Shown one piece after another: positions 26,668 to 36,661 of a stretch of 64,000 nucleotides of DNA (its first letter is position 1; every line of letters begins with the position of its first letter). Source of the stretch: Listeria booriae (GTDB lineage Bacteria > Bacillota > Bacilli > Lactobacillales > Listeriaceae); NCBI RefSeq assembly GCF_000766865.1, contig NZ_JNFA01000029.1, positions 62,001 to 126,000 on the forward strand. Direction: 5' to 3'. Made by a program: the position numbers and the translations under genes. The notes below the pieces were generated by a model. It saw only the letters and a list, made by a program, of their open reading frames with translations, searched no databases and was not told where the DNA came from.

Positions 26668-27804
26668 ATGATTTATTTTGATAATAGCGCGACGACGAAG
26701 CCGCTGGATGCTTGTATTGAAACGTACGGAAAAGTAGCGGCGAATTATTTTGCGAACCCGTCTTCGTTGCATCGTTATGGCACGAAAGTCAATGAATTGC
26801 ATGAACAGGCGCGGACGCTTGTGGCGAATAAGATGGGCGTTTTGGCGGAGGAAGTTATTTTTACATCGGGTGGTACGGAAGGAAATAATATGGCGATTAA
26901 AGGTGTTGCGGGATTTTATAGCAACCGCGGGAAACATATTATTACGACGGCGATTGAACATCCTTCTGTGCAAAATACGATGGATGCTTTGGAGGCGCAA
27001 GGCTTTGAAGTGACGCGTTTGCCTGTCGATGCGACGGGTGTTGTTTCGGTGGATGTGCTGATGGAGGCGTTACGCCCGGACACGATTTTGGTGTCGGTGA
27101 TGCATGTGAATAATGAGGTTGGATCGGTGCAGCCTATACGGGAAATTGCGGATGTGTTGGCAACGCGGAGTCAGACGTTTTTTCATGTGGACCATGTGCA
27201 GGGGTTAACGAAAGTGCCGCTGGATGTGACGGGGATTGACTTGGTGACGGTTTCGGGACATAAAATTCATGGCTTGAAAGGAACGGGCGTGCTGCTTAAG
27301 AAGAAGCATGTGTCGTTGATGCCGCTGTTAGATGGCGGTGGGCAGGAGTTTGGCTTGCGGAACGGGACGGAGAACACGGCGGGTGCTGTTGCTTTTGCGA
27401 AGGCGTTGCGGATTGGCTTTGAGGAGCAGTCGGCGAAACTTCCCGAGTTGCTTGCGATTCGTGATTATTTGCTAGAGACGCTTGGTGCGATGCCGGAAGT
27501 TTCGGTGCATACGGACAGAAGTCATGCGGCTCCGCACATTTGTTGTTTTTCGGTTGTGGGACATCGCGGGGAAGTGCTCGTGCATGCTTTGGAGGAGTAT
27601 GATATTTATGTTTCGACGACCAGTGCTTGTTCTTCGCGTGCCAAACTTGCCAGTAGTACGTTAAAAGCGATGCAAGTAACGGATGACGAGGCAGTTGGCG
27701 CCGTTCGTGTCAGTTTATCATACCAAAATACGATGGCCGAAGCGCAGCGTTTTATAGAAGCAATTCGAGTTGTTATAAAAAATCTAAATGAAGTGGTGAA
27801 ATAA
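26668..27804 (+). CDS. Cysteine desulfurase (IscS/NifS-like, partner of ThiI)
   Basis: PLP enzyme removing sulfur from cysteine, 378 residues. MIYFDNSATTKPL start, TSGGTEGNNMAIKG, TAIEHPSV (His stacking on PLP), HVDHVQG, SGHKIHGLKG (PLP lysine, about 205) and TTSACSSRA (active-site cysteine loop, about 321). Its 3' end overlaps thiI by one base, as in B. subtilis nifZ-thiI, so it most likely supplies persulfide to ThiI for 4-thiouridine in tRNA and for thiamine thiazole. Third codon positions are unusually GC-rich. Confidence 0.92.
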   Translation: MIYFDNSATTKPLDACIETYGKVAANYFANPSSLHRYGTKVNELHEQARTLVANKMGVLAEEVIFTSGGTEGNNMAIKGVAGFYSNRGKHIITTAIEHPSVQNTMDALEAQGFEVTRLPVDATGVVSVDVLMEALRPDTILVSVMHVNNEVGSVQPIREIADVLATRSQTFFHVDHVQGLTKVPLDVTGIDLVTVSGHKIHGLKGTGVLLKKKHVSLMPLLDGGGQEFGLRNGTENTAGAVAFAKALRIGFEEQSAKLPELLAIRDYLLETLGAMPEVSVHTDRSHAAPHICCFSVVGHRGEVLVHALEEYDIYVSTTSACSSRAKLASSTLKAMQVTDDEAVGAVRVSLSYQNTMAEAQRFIEAIRVVIKNLNEVVK

Positions 27805-29015
27805 TGAAATATGATCGCATAGTCGTAAGATACGGCGAATTATCAACTAAAGGAAGAAATAGAAAACAATTTATTAAAAAGTTAGCGCATAACGTGAAGC
27901 GGGCCATTGCTGATTTTCCGGAAGTGAAGGTTTTTGGTGAGCGTGATCGGATGTACTTGTTACTAAATGGTGCGGATGACCAGGTAATTTTAGAACGGTT
28001 GCAGCCGATTTTTGGGATTCAGTCGTTTAGTCCTGCGGTTCGTGTGCCACAAGATGTGGAAGAAATGAAGCGGGCTGGCCTTGAGTTAGTGCGTGCGATG
28101 CATCAGCCTGGTGGTAGTTTTAAAGTGAATGCGCGTCGTTCGGATCGTTCGTTTGAACTGGATACGAATGGGGTGAATCACGAGCTTGGCGGTTATATTT
28201 TACAAAATATCGATGATTTGCATGTCAATGTGAAAACGCCGGATGTGAAGTTGCTCGTGGAAGTTCGGAGTGAGGGCGTGTTCTTGTCGTGTCAGACGAT
28301 TCAAGGCGCAGGTGGTTTGCCGGTTAGTTCTTCTGGTCGCGCGATGTTGATGCTTTCTGGCGGGATTGATAGTCCTGTGGCGGGATATTTGGCGATGAAA
28401 CGCGGAGTTGAAATTGAAGCTGTGCATTTTCATAGTCCGCCATATACGAGTGAGCGCGCGCGTCAAAAAGCTGTAGATTTGGCTGGGAAACTCGCGAAGT
28501 ATAGCGGTCAGGTGCAAATGCATGTCGTGCCGTTTACCGCGATTCAAGAAATGATTAAAAAGCAGATTCCAGAAGGTTTTACGATGACAGTTACGCGGCG
28601 TTTAATGCTACGGGTTACAGATGAATTGCGCAAACGTCGGGAATGCTTGGCGATTGTGAATGGTGAAAGCTTAGGGCAAGTAGCGAGTCAAACGTTGGAA
28701 AGTATGCTTGCTATTAACGCGGTGACAACAACGCCGATTATTCGCCCGGTCGTATCAATGGATAAAAATGAGATTATTGATATTGCGCAACGTATTGATA
28801 CGTATGAAATTTCTGTGCGTCCTTTCGAGGATTGTTGCACGATTTTCACACCACCATCTCCAAAAACACGTCCGAAATTGGAAAAAGTCGAGCATTATGA
28901 GAGTTTTGTTGATTTTGAGGCGATGGTACAAGAAGCGGTGAATATGACAGAGACGTTTTCCGTGGATATTGCAGATGTAAATAAAGTGCAGGATGAGTTT
29001 TCAGACCTGTTTTAA
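27804..29015 (+). CDS. thiI: tRNA 4-thiouridine synthase / thiamine sulfurtransferase
   Basis: A 403-residue enzyme with an N-terminal ferredoxin-like plus THUMP RNA-binding region (about residues 60-165) and a PP-loop ATP pyrophosphatase domain (LMLSGGIDSPVAGYLAMKRG, about 180-200). PFEDCCTIFTPPSPKTRPKLEKVE gives the cysteine region near 345. It lacks the C-terminal rhodanese domain found in E. coli, usual in Firmicutes, so sulfur must come directly from the adjacent desulfurase. Confidence 0.95.
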   Translation: MKYDRIVVRYGELSTKGRNRKQFIKKLAHNVKRAIADFPEVKVFGERDRMYLLLNGADDQVILERLQPIFGIQSFSPAVRVPQDVEEMKRAGLELVRAMHQPGGSFKVNARRSDRSFELDTNGVNHELGGYILQNIDDLHVNVKTPDVKLLVEVRSEGVFLSCQTIQGAGGLPVSSSGRAMLMLSGGIDSPVAGYLAMKRGVEIEAVHFHSPPYTSERARQKAVDLAGKLAKYSGQVQMHVVPFTAIQEMIKKQIPEGFTMTVTRRLMLRVTDELRKRRECLAIVNGESLGQVASQTLESMLAINAVTTTPIIRPVVSMDKNEIIDIAQRIDTYEISVRPFEDCCTIFTPPSPKTRPKLEKVEHYESFVDFEAMVQEAVNMTETFSVDIADVNKVQDEFSDLF

Positions 29016-29021
29016 TGAGAG

Positions 29022-29053
29022 AGACGATGCCGAATGTGGTGTCGTCTTTTTTA
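29022..29053 (+). terminator. Terminator of the desulfurase-thiI operon
   Basis: A 10-bp stem (AGACGATGCC with GGTGTCGTCT, two G-U pairs), 6-nt loop and T run. Confidence 0.88.
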
Positions 29054-29135
29054 TGTGAATTGATAGGTGTATAAAAAACGGCATTAATATACATGAATGG
29101 TGCATAAAATAGTTTTATAATTTATAAAAAACCAT

Positions 29136-29164
29136 TTGACATTATAAATATACAAGTTTATAAT
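29136..29164 (+). promoter_or_regulatory. Promoter of the arg operon, with AT-rich ARG-box-like flanks
   Basis: TTGACA (29136-29141), 17-bp spacer, TATAAT (29159-29164). The spacer and upstream bases (TGCATAAAATAGTTTTATAA, AATATACAAGTTTATAA) resemble ArgR/AhrC half-sites overlapping the promoter; operator assignment is inference. Confidence 0.75.
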
Positions 29165-29202
29165 AAGTTTTATCATTTAAAAATAAGAAGGGTGGGAAAA
29201 TC

Positions 29203-30231
29203 ATGAAAGTTTCGATTATTGGAGCAACGGGTTACGGAGGGCTTGAATTACTCCGATTATTGCATCAGCATCCGCACGTTGAGATTGCGTCATTGCACAG
29301 CTTTTCGGCACAGACGGAGGACATTTCACGTTTTTACCCACATTTACATACGGTGTATCATCAAGCGTTAGCTGAGATTGATGCGGTGAAAATTGCGGAG
29401 GAGAGCGAGGCGGTGTTTCTGGCGACGCCGAGCGGTGTGGCAAAGGATGCGGCGCAACCTTTTATTGATGCGGGAATGAAGGTCATTGATTTGTCGGGCG
29501 ACTTCCGATTGTCAAAGGAAGGCTATGAGAAGTGGTATAACAAGGACGCGGCGCCGGATGCTTATTTGGAGCAGGCGGAATACGGATTGGCAGAGTGGCG
29601 AACGGGGACGGATGCGACGTTTATTTCGAATCCGGGGTGTTATGCGACGGCGACATTGCTTGGTTTAGCGCCACTTGTGATGCAGTATTTGGTTGTGGAG
29701 GATTCGATTATTGTAGACGCGAAATCGGGTATTTCTGGGGCGGGCAAGACGCCGAGTGAGAATACGCATTTTCCGGAGACGAATGAGAATATGACGCTGT
29801 ATCGGATGAATAAGCATCAGCATATTCCGGAGATTATGAGACAGTTGCAGGTTTGGAATGAGAATATTGATGCGATTACGTTTTCGACGTCGCTGATTCC
29901 AGTGACGCGAGGCATTTTTGCAACGATTTATGCAAAGGCAAAAGCGGGGACAACGACGGAGGAACTTTTGGCATTATATCGGGAAAGTTATGACGGGAAG
30001 CCATTTGTGCGAATTCAGGCGCAGGATGTGTATCCGACGCTAAAACAAGTGACGGCTTCGAATTTTTGCGATATTGGGCTTTGCTACAATGAGCGCACGA
30101 ATATGATTACGATTGTTGTCGTGATTGATAATTTGGTCAAAGGGGCTGCGGGACAAGCGATTCAGAATTTGAATTTGATGGCTGGGTTCGATGAAACGGC
30201 TGGGCTTGATTTTATACCAGTCTATCCGTAA
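29203..30231 (+). CDS. argC: N-acetyl-gamma-glutamyl-phosphate reductase
   Basis: NADPH-dependent reductase, third step of arginine synthesis, 342 residues. GATGYGGLELLRLL (residues 7-20) is the dinucleotide loop, SNPGCYATAT (about 143-152) has the catalytic cysteine, and HFPETNENMTLYRMNKHQHIPEI the catalytic histidine region. AGAAGGGTGGG precedes the ATG. It is the first gene of argCJBDF. Confidence 0.96.
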   Translation: MKVSIIGATGYGGLELLRLLHQHPHVEIASLHSFSAQTEDISRFYPHLHTVYHQALAEIDAVKIAEESEAVFLATPSGVAKDAAQPFIDAGMKVIDLSGDFRLSKEGYEKWYNKDAAPDAYLEQAEYGLAEWRTGTDATFISNPGCYATATLLGLAPLVMQYLVVEDSIIVDAKSGISGAGKTPSENTHFPETNENMTLYRMNKHQHIPEIMRQLQVWNENIDAITFSTSLIPVTRGIFATIYAKAKAGTTTEELLALYRESYDGKPFVRIQAQDVYPTLKQVTASNFCDIGLCYNERTNMITIVVVIDNLVKGAAGQAIQNLNLMAGFDETAGLDFIPVYP

Positions 30232-30246
30232 TTAGGGGGAATTAGG

Positions 30247-31473
30247 ATGGAAAAAATATTGGAAAAAGAAGATTGGATAATGATTCCAGATGGTACGATT
30301 GCAACGCCGCTCGGTTTTTCAGCGGATGGCGCGCATTGCGGTCTCAAATATAAGAAGAAGGACATCGGCATTATTTTTTCGGAAGTTCCAGCACAAGCCG
30401 CGGCGGTTTACACGATGAACCAGATGCAGGCAGCACCGATTTTTGTAACAAAGGACAGCTTGGCGAACGAGCAAACGTTGCAAGCCATTGTCGTGAATAG
30501 TGGTGTAGCCAATGCGTGTACTGGGAAGCAAGGTTTGGAAGATGGCTTTGCAATGCGGACTTTAACGGCACAACATTTAGGTGTTGCGGAACAAAGCGTT
30601 GCGATTGCATCGACAGGCGTGATTGGCGAATATTTACCGATGGACAAAGTGACAGCAGGAATCGCAGAACTCGATTTACAATCAGGCATGAGCAGCTATT
30701 TTCACGAAGCTATTTTAACGACAGATACCGTTCAAAAAGAATTGACATTACAAGCCGAAATTGGCGGGAAAACCGTGACGATTTCAGGTGTCGCGAAGGG
30801 TTCAGGAATGATCCATCCAAATATGGCAACGATGCTATCTTTCATTACGACCGATGCAGATGTTCCAGCCACTCTATTGCAAAAATTGCTAAAACAAAAA
30901 GTAGACCAAACCTTCAATCAAATTACAGTAGACGGAGACACGTCCACGAATGATATGGTCGTTGTGATGGCGAATGGTTGTGCGGGGAACAACACGTTTT
31001 TAGAAGGTACACCGGAGTTTGGCCAATTTGCAAACATGTTTTACGCGGTTTGTCAGCATTTGGCGAAAAGCATTGCAAGAGATGGAGAAGGCGCGACGAA
31101 ATTGATTGAAGCGCAAGTCAATGGCGCAACATCACGAGAAGATGCAAGAATGATTGCGAAACAAATCGTGTCCTCTAGCCTTGTGAAGACGGCAATGTTC
31201 GGGGAAGATGCCAACTGGGGACGGATTATTTGTGCCATCGGATATAGCGGCGGTCGTTTTTCACCAGACCATATTACGATAAAAATTGGCGACACGACGA
31301 TTCTTGAAAAAAGCGAAACAGTAGCGTACGATGCGGTGGCGCTAGCCGATTATTTGCAGCAAGAAAAGATCGTGATTGCAGTTAATTTGCATAGCGGTTT
31401 AGAAACAGGAACAGCTTGGGGCTGCGATTTGAGCTATGATTACGTCAAAATAAACGCATGTTACCGGACGTAA
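30247..31473 (+). CDS. argJ: Bifunctional ornithine acetyltransferase / N-acetylglutamate synthase
   Basis: A 408-residue autoprocessing enzyme that recycles the acetyl group from N-acetylornithine to glutamate and can also use acetyl-CoA. [20 protein letters not shown] contains the self-cleavage site and nucleophile Ala-Thr (Thr about 195). Its presence explains the lack of argE and argA in the operon. GGGGGA lies 6 bp before ATG 30247; a second ATG at 30280 is possible. Confidence 0.95.
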   Translation: MEKILEKEDWIMIPDGTIATPLGFSADGAHCGLKYKKKDIGIIFSEVPAQAAAVYTMNQMQAAPIFVTKDSLANEQTLQAIVVNSGVANACTGKQGLEDGFAMRTLTAQHLGVAEQSVAIASTGVIGEYLPMDKVTAGIAELDLQSGMSSYFHEAILTTDTVQKELTLQAEIGGKTVTISGVAKGSGMIHPNMATMLSFITTDADVPATLLQKLLKQKVDQTFNQITVDGDTSTNDMVVVMANGCAGNNTFLEGTPEFGQFANMFYAVCQHLAKSIARDGEGATKLIEAQVNGATSREDARMIAKQIVSSSLVKTAMFGEDANWGRIICAIGYSGGRFSPDHITIKIGDTTILEKSETVAYDAVALADYLQQEKIVIAVNLHSGLETGTAWGCDLSYDYVKINACYRT

Positions 31474-31494
31474 TAGAAAAGGGGGCGCAAAAAG

Positions 31495-32247
31495 ATGAAT
31501 GAAATCATTGTTGTCAAAATTGGTGGCGTCGCGGGAAGCCATTTACATGAAAGTTTTTTCAATCAAATCAAAGCGTGGCAGGAACAGGGCAAACAAGTCG
31601 TACTCGTCCACGGTGGCGGAGTTCAAATCAATAAAATGATGGAAGCCTTGCAAATTCCAGTTGAAACAAAAGCGGGCTTGCGCGTGACGACGAAAGAAAC
31701 GCTCGCTGTGACGAAAATGGTTTTAATCGGTCAAGTACAGCCCGAAATCGTGACGGCGCTTGATCAAGAAGGCATTTCCGCTGTTGGTTTACACGCTGGT
31801 GATGCAGGATTGATGCACGCCGAACAACTCGCGGACAAAGAACTTGGTTTTGTAGGCGAAATTACGGAAGTACAAACCGATTTGATTCAGAGTTTAACGG
31901 AGCAACAAATCGTGCCAGTCATTGCACCACTCGGATTGACAACAACAGCACAATGGCTCAATGTAAACGCTGATTTAGCAGCTTGCGCGATTGCCGGAGC
32001 ACTCGAAGCCGAGCAACTCATTTTACTCACGGATGTAGCAGGCGTTTTAGAAGAAGGCAAAGTCATGGCGCAAATCGATACAGCAGATCTCGAAACACTG
32101 TTCGCCAAAGAAATCATTACAGGTGGCATGATTCCAAAACTCGCAAGTGCCAAAAACGCGGTAACACAAGGTGTAGGCCAAGTCATTATCACAAACGAAA
32201 TCACAAAGCAAGGAACAATAATAAGCGATGGGGTGAAAGTAGGATGA
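31495..32247 (+). CDS. argB: Acetylglutamate kinase
   Basis: Amino-acid-kinase-fold enzyme phosphorylating N-acetylglutamate, 250 residues. [11 protein letters not shown] (phosphate-binding lysine and glycines), [13 protein letters not shown] (about residues 39-51), [15 protein letters not shown] and LLTDVAGVL (about 178-186), then [10 protein letters not shown]. The stop codon overlaps the argD start (ATGA). The short C-terminus and absence of an N-terminal helix suggest an arginine-insensitive dimer, as in E. coli (inference). Confidence 0.95.
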   Translation: MNEIIVVKIGGVAGSHLHESFFNQIKAWQEQGKQVVLVHGGGVQINKMMEALQIPVETKAGLRVTTKETLAVTKMVLIGQVQPEIVTALDQEGISAVGLHAGDAGLMHAEQLADKELGFVGEITEVQTDLIQSLTEQQIVPVIAPLGLTTTAQWLNVNADLAACAIAGALEAEQLILLTDVAGVLEEGKVMAQIDTADLETLFAKEIITGGMIPKLASAKNAVTQGVGQVIITNEITKQGTIISDGVKVG

Positions 32248-33389
32248 GCAATTTATTTCCAACATATGCAAAATTTCCAATCGAAATTGTCGAAGGAAAA
32301 GGAACAGTTGTCAAAGATGCAAACGGTAAAGAATATCTAGATTTCACCTCTGGCATTGCAGTTTGTAATCTCGGTCATTGCAACGAAGCCGTTTTGACCG
32401 CCGTACAACACCAACTCACACAAATTTGGCATACGTCCAACCTATTTGAAAGCAGTATCCAAGAACAAGTCGCCGACAAGTTAACCGCAGGCTCCAAACG
32501 TGCCGTTTTCTTTTGTAACAGTGGCGCAGAAGCGAACGAAGCGGCCTTAAAATTAGCAAAAAAACATACCGGATGCGATGAAATTATCACATTCCAGCAA
32601 TCTTTTCACGGTCGAACTATCGCGACCATGACCGCAACAGGCCAAGGCAAAATTCACGATGGCTTCGGCACACTCCTTCCAGGTTTTACATACTTGCCAT
32701 ACAATGATTTGGAAGCTCTAGAACAAACCATTTCAGAACAAACTGCAGCGGTTATGCTAGAAGTCATTCAAGGCGAAGGCGGTGTAATCCCAGCAACGAC
32801 AGAATTTTTACAAGGCGCTTCGGCATTATGTGCGAAATATGGCGCTCTGCTCATCATCGACGAAGTGCAAACTGGTATGGGACGCACAGGAAAGCGTTTT
32901 GCCTTTGAACACGCAGGAATCGAACCAGACATTTTTACCTTAGCAAAAGGGCTTGGCAATGGTTTACCAGTCGGGGCAATGATTGGCAAAGCAGAACTTG
33001 CCGAAAGTTTTGGACCAGGCGTGCACGGTTCTACATTTGGTGGTAATAAAATCGCGATGGCAGCAGCGGATGTCGTTATTGATCATATTTTTAAGGAAGC
33101 ATTTTTAGCTGAAGTGACTGAGAAAGGCGCGTATTTCCAAGCTTTATTAGCGGAACAATTGCCAGGAGTCGTTATTCGAGGTAAGGGTTTAATGTTTGGC
33201 ATTGAGCTGGAAACAGAAGCTGTGGAAGTCGTGAAGTCGCTCCAAGAAGCCGGCGTACTCACATTAACCGCAGGCCCGAACGTCTTGCGAATCCTACCGC
33301 CACTAACCGTAACGAAAACCGAACTCGAACAAGTCGCTGAAAAATTAGCAGTTGTACTGAAAAAACAAGAAATGGGGATGAAAATATGA
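32244..33389 (+). CDS. argD: Acetylornithine aminotransferase
   Basis: PLP class III transaminase, 381 residues, converting N-acetylglutamate semialdehyde to N-acetylornithine. [19 protein letters not shown] (about residues 92-110), [27 protein letters not shown] and [16 protein letters not shown] with the PLP lysine (about 236). ATG 32244 overlaps the argB stop and AGTAGG lies upstream. The stop overlaps argF. Confidence 0.95.
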   Translation: MSNLFPTYAKFPIEIVEGKGTVVKDANGKEYLDFTSGIAVCNLGHCNEAVLTAVQHQLTQIWHTSNLFESSIQEQVADKLTAGSKRAVFFCNSGAEANEAALKLAKKHTGCDEIITFQQSFHGRTIATMTATGQGKIHDGFGTLLPGFTYLPYNDLEALEQTISEQTAAVMLEVIQGEGGVIPATTEFLQGASALCAKYGALLIIDEVQTGMGRTGKRFAFEHAGIEPDIFTLAKGLGNGLPVGAMIGKAELAESFGPGVHGSTFGGNKIAMAAADVVIDHIFKEAFLAEVTEKGAYFQALLAEQLPGVVIRGKGLMFGIELETEAVEVVKSLQEAGVLTLTAGPNVLRILPPLTVTKTELEQVAEKLAVVLKKQEMGMKI

Positions 33390-34324
33390 TGTACCATAAA
33401 GAAACAACTAAAGGGAAAGATATGCTTAGCTTACTAGAGTGGAGCAATGAAGAAATTGAAGAACTAGTGCAGTTAGCGCTTGCGATTAAGACGAATCCAG
33501 CGCATTATAGCCACACATTAAGCGGTCAAATTTTAGGAATGATTTTTGATAAGCCATCGACGCGGACACGTATTTCTTTTGAGGCAGGTATTTTGCAATT
33601 GGGTGGACAAGCGATTGTGATGTCGTCTAAAGAGTTGCAAATTGGGCGTGGGGAGCCGATTAAAGATACAGCGCATGTGCTGAGCGAGTATATTAATGCA
33701 GTGATGATTCGGACGTTCAGCCATGAAGGCGTTGAAGAACTAGCAGAGCACGCATCGATTCCGATTATTAACGGTTTGACAGACCTGCATCACCCTTGCC
33801 AAGCGCTCGCAGATTTATTAACCATTTTTGAAGTGAAAAATACATTTGAAGGCATCAAACTTGCCTATATCGGAGACGGAAACAATGTGTGTCACTCGCT
33901 GTTGCTAGCAGCTGCAATGGTTGGCCTCGATATTTCATGCGCAATGCCAGCGGGGTATGAGCCGGATGAAACGGTGCTAAAAGAAGCTCAACAAATCGCC
34001 GCAAAAACCGGAGCAAACATTCAAATCACGACAGATCCAGTTATTGCGGCAGCGGACGCTGATTTTGTGTATACAGACGTGTGGACAAGCATGGGACAAG
34101 AGGAAGAAAACGCGAAACGCTTTGCTGATTTTGAAGGCTACGCCGTGACGAGCGAATTAGTAGCACATGCCAAAGCTGATTATCACTTCCTGCATTGTTT
34201 ACCAGCACACCGTGAAGAAGAAGTCACAACAGCCGTTATTGATGGGAAGCAGTCATTAGTCTACCAACAAGCAGGAAATAGACTCCACGCGCAGAAAGCA
34301 TTACTCGTTATGATTTTAGGATAA
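33386..34324 (+). CDS. argF: Ornithine carbamoyltransferase
   Basis: Forms citrulline from ornithine and carbamoyl phosphate, 312 residues. [15 protein letters not shown] (about residues 53-67) is the carbamoyl-phosphate loop, [10 protein letters not shown] (about 133-142), [13 protein letters not shown] the ornithine SMG loop and [12 protein letters not shown] (about 271-282) the active cysteine. ATG 33386 overlaps the argD stop; 33389 is also possible. The operon ends here without an ordinary terminator; a palindromic repeat follows. Confidence 0.95.
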   Translation: MMYHKETTKGKDMLSLLEWSNEEIEELVQLALAIKTNPAHYSHTLSGQILGMIFDKPSTRTRISFEAGILQLGGQAIVMSSKELQIGRGEPIKDTAHVLSEYINAVMIRTFSHEGVEELAEHASIPIINGLTDLHHPCQALADLLTIFEVKNTFEGIKLAYIGDGNNVCHSLLLAAAMVGLDISCAMPAGYEPDETVLKEAQQIAAKTGANIQITTDPVIAAADADFVYTDVWTSMGQEEENAKRFADFEGYAVTSELVAHAKADYHFLHCLPAHREEEVTTAVIDGKQSLVYQQAGNRLHAQKALLVMILG

Positions 34325-34353
34325 TAATTGGAAAAATTGTTTTCACACAAAAT

Positions 34354-34616
34354 AAGCAGAAAGCCACAAGTCCCTTTTTTCGGGTAAGACGTGAATTCTG
34401 CTTTACACAAATCGAGCGAAAGCGTTTGTATTCAGGGAGTTTGGTGGAAGCCGGAAGCGGATCATACTATTGTATGTGATGACTGAAAGCAGGGAGGGAG
34501 TATTATCCCCGACCATGCGAGAAGTTAAGCGTAGCGTATGCGAAGCAGAACCGGAAGTCCGCCAAACTCCCTGAATGCGAGCGCTTGTCGCCGATTTATT
34601 AGAGCTATGTTCCAAA
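34354..34616 (+). repeat. Dispersed palindromic element, copy B (with 68-bp loop insertion)
   Basis: Same orientation as copy A. It lacks the outermost left end (the GGGACAAAACTC part). The main stem has TATTCAGGGAGTTTGG pairing with CCAAACTCCCTGAATG, so the stem differs from copy A but pairing is kept. Bases 34480-34547 are an extra 68 bp inserted in the apical loop relative to copies A and C. It directly follows argF, within a 411-bp gap that otherwise holds only the promoter of the next small gene. Confidence 0.82.
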
Positions 34617-34630
34617 CGTTTGTATATTAT

Positions 34631-34659
34631 TTGACAGTGCTTACATTGCGCGGTAAGAT
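34631..34659 (+). promoter_or_regulatory. Promoter of a small orphan gene
   Basis: TTGACA (34631-34636), 17-bp spacer, TAAGAT (34654-34659). Confidence 0.7.
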
Positions 34660-34735
34660 GGAAATGGATGGAATTGTTGTTGTATCCTTTTAATTTTTAG
34701 AATGTTACAACGATAAAAGAAAGGTGGGACTTTGC

Positions 34736-34936
34736 ATGGAGCGTATTGTAGCAGTTTTCAAACGCTTCCAAATACACACGAACTATTCTACTATTCTGAA
34801 TGAAATTGGAAGTATCAGACTCAAAGTACAAGATGACAAGATACCTAGATTTATTCATACGATAAACACAGAAACAGACTGCAGGGCATCGCTTAGCCCA
34901 ACGGCAGAGTATGTGGAGATTAAACGAAATGGGTGA
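34736..34936 (+). CDS. Unrecognised 66-residue protein
   Basis: Not recognised. AAAGAAAGGTGGG lies 6 bp before the ATG and a consensus promoter 77 bp upstream, so expression looks real. The protein is basic and soluble (MERIVAVFKRFQIHTNYST..., ending in EYVEIKRNG) with no signal peptide or membrane helix and one cysteine. It stands between repeat copy B and the dUTPase gene. Confidence 0.5.
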   Translation: MERIVAVFKRFQIHTNYSTILNEIGSIRLKVQDDKIPRFIHTINTETDCRASLSPTAEYVEIKRNG

Positions 34937-35069
34937 GATATGGCCAGCAAAAATGATCTTGGGGAGTGGTAAACTTTCTAAGATTATTTTTATGGAGAAA
35001 TTTTATGTTATCCTGGCCGAATTTATGGTACCATTAGCATATAAGAAAAGTATGTAGGAGCGTGTTGAA

Positions 35070-35498
35070 ATGGAAATAAAAGTGAAATATGCAGCGAATC
35101 AAGAATCACGATTAAGCAAAATTGAACAAGGGGATTGGATTGATTTGCATGCCAACGAAGAAGTTCACCTAGCATCTGGAGACTACAAATTAATCGAACT
35201 AGGCTTAGCGATGGAATTACCGAAAGGCTATGAAGCGCATGTTGTCCCGCGTTCAAGTACATATAAACAATTCGGAGTTATCCAAGCAAACAGTATGGGC
35301 GTTATCGATGAAAGCTACTGCGGCGACAATGATTTCTGGAAATTCCCAGCCATTGCATTACGCGACACAGTCATTGAAAAAGGCGACCGCATTTGCCAAT
35401 TCCGAATCATGGAAAAAATGCCTGAATTACAAATAACAGAAGTGGAGAGCTTAGGCAATGATGATCGCGGAGGATTTGGATCCACAGGGAAGAAATAA
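35070..35498 (+). CDS. dut: dUTP diphosphatase (trimeric)
   Basis: Hydrolyses dUTP to dUMP, limiting uracil in DNA and feeding dTMP synthesis; 142 residues. The motifs are ordered: [28 protein letters not shown] (motifs 1-2), [24 protein letters not shown] (motif 3), [12 protein letters not shown] (motif 4) and [12 protein letters not shown] (C-terminal motif 5). The CGDNDFWK variant is the form common in Gram-positive phages and chromosomes. AGGAGCG precedes the ATG. No phage genes adjoin. Confidence 0.93.
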   Translation: MEIKVKYAANQESRLSKIEQGDWIDLHANEEVHLASGDYKLIELGLAMELPKGYEAHVVPRSSTYKQFGVIQANSMGVIDESYCGDNDFWKFPAIALRDTVIEKGDRICQFRIMEKMPELQITEVESLGNDDRGGFGSTGKK

Positions 35499-35521
35499 GC
35501 GAACTGCGAGGGGATTAGTGT

Positions 35522-36016
35522 ATGAAAGGGAGACGCATTGTTTTTATAGCACTGGGTGTGGCACTGTTTCTATTAGCAGGATGTTCTACTAATAGCGACA
35601 CTCCCAATCCAACTAAAGAAGACGCAAAAGTACTGTTTGAAAATCGAGACACATATGTTGGTGACAACAGCGCGGTTTCAACAATTTTACAACATCTCTA
35701 TTTACAAAAATATAAGCAGGAATTGCAATTGCAAACACAGAAGCAACCGTATAGCATGAAGGTAACATATGGATTGCCAGATGCATATAAAACAGAAGAT
35801 ATACGTAACATGCTAGAAAAAAATGCTGCCGTCCTATTTGCATTGATTCCAAACGTAGATAAAGTCACATTCCAGTTTGATGCGTCCAGCAATGATTCTA
35901 GTTTGAACACAACGTATGAACGATCTACTATCGAAAAAGTCGTGTTGGCAAAACTAGCAGATATTACGAAAAGTCAGGATGATTTGGCTTCGTTTTTGAA
36001 TGTTGGAAGTAAATAA
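35522..36016 (+). CDS. DUF4825 lipoprotein
   Basis: A 164-residue exported lipoprotein: basic start MKGRR, hydrophobic segment, lipobox LLAGC (Cys about 21). The mature part starts with a DUF4825-type segment (LFENRDTYVGDNSAVSTILQHL), found also at the sensor end of BlaR1-like proteins. Function unknown. It follows dut by 23 bp and precedes the VanZ-like gene by 27 bp, so the three may be one transcript. Confidence 0.75.
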   Translation: MKGRRIVFIALGVALFLLAGCSTNSDTPNPTKEDAKVLFENRDTYVGDNSAVSTILQHLYLQKYKQELQLQTQKQPYSMKVTYGLPDAYKTEDIRNMLEKNAAVLFALIPNVDKVTFQFDASSNDSSLNTTYERSTIEKVVLAKLADITKSQDDLASFLNVGSK

Positions 36017-36043
36017 TTGATTTGAAGGATGGGAGAGACATCT

Positions 36044-36610
36044 ATGGTGACTGCAGAAGAATGGATTTGGATTTTAATCATTATTTATGCAATCTTGCTT
36101 AGATACTGGATACGAAAGAAGGTACCTATTTCCAGAATCATTTTTAGCACTACGATGTATGTGTATCTAGCTTGCGTTGCGGGTTATACAATACTTCCTG
36201 TTAGAATAGATCCTGGGCTAACTGAGGGCGGAAATTGGTACTTAGGAATTAACTTAATTCCGTTCGCCAGTATTTATGATACGTATGTAAATACGGTTTA
36301 TATGGGCATGAATATTCGTATTGGTATATCACAAATAGTAGGAAATATAATTATGTTTATCCCTCTAGGTTGTTTATATCCATTGTGTTCCAAGTATCAT
36401 GTGACATGGAAACGAATGCTCTGCACTGCTTTCGTATTATCGTTATCTATTGAAATTTGTCAGCTGCTCCAAAATATATTCTATCAAGCGGCATACAGAT
36501 CTGCAGATGTGGATGATCTCATATGGAACACAACTGGCGGACTTGTTGGATACGCGTTATTTTTACTATGCAAACCAATCTTCAAAAAACTCAAAGTTTA
36601 TCATTTCTAA
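36044..36610 (+). CDS. VanZ-like membrane protein
   Basis: A 188-residue protein with four to five membrane helices. GINLIPFASIYDTYV, IVGNIIMFIPLGCLYPL and RSADVDDLIWNTTGGLVGYAL are the VanZ-family signature. VanZ gives low-level teicoplanin resistance in enterococci by an unclear mechanism; chromosomal members such as this one have no proven role. The ATG at 36044 is preferred because GGAGAG lies 6 bp upstream; an ATG at 36029 is too close to its site. Confidence 0.85.
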   Translation: MVTAEEWIWILIIIYAILLRYWIRKKVPISRIIFSTTMYVYLACVAGYTILPVRIDPGLTEGGNWYLGINLIPFASIYDTYVNTVYMGMNIRIGISQIVGNIIMFIPLGCLYPLCSKYHVTWKRMLCTAFVLSLSIEICQLLQNIFYQAAYRSADVDDLIWNTTGGLVGYALFLLCKPIFKKLKVYHF

Positions 36611-36614
36611 CCAC

Positions 36615-36656
36615 GCAAAAACAGGGACAAGCCAACCAGCTCATCCCTGTTTTTTC
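36615..36656. terminator. Bidirectional terminator between the VanZ-like gene and nadK
   Basis: AAAAACAGGGA and TCCCTGTTTTT pair over 11 bp around a loop, with A and T runs on the two sides. Confidence 0.85.
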
Positions 36657-36661
36657 AATTC

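Noticed and set aside
34403-34615. 70-codon minus-strand frame
   Set aside because: Translation of repeat copy B, resembling the peptides from copies A and C.
35070-35498. Prophage remnant suggested by a phage-like dUTPase
   Set aside because: No integrase, terminase, capsid, repressor or attachment repeats nearby; neighbours are ordinary chromosomal genes.
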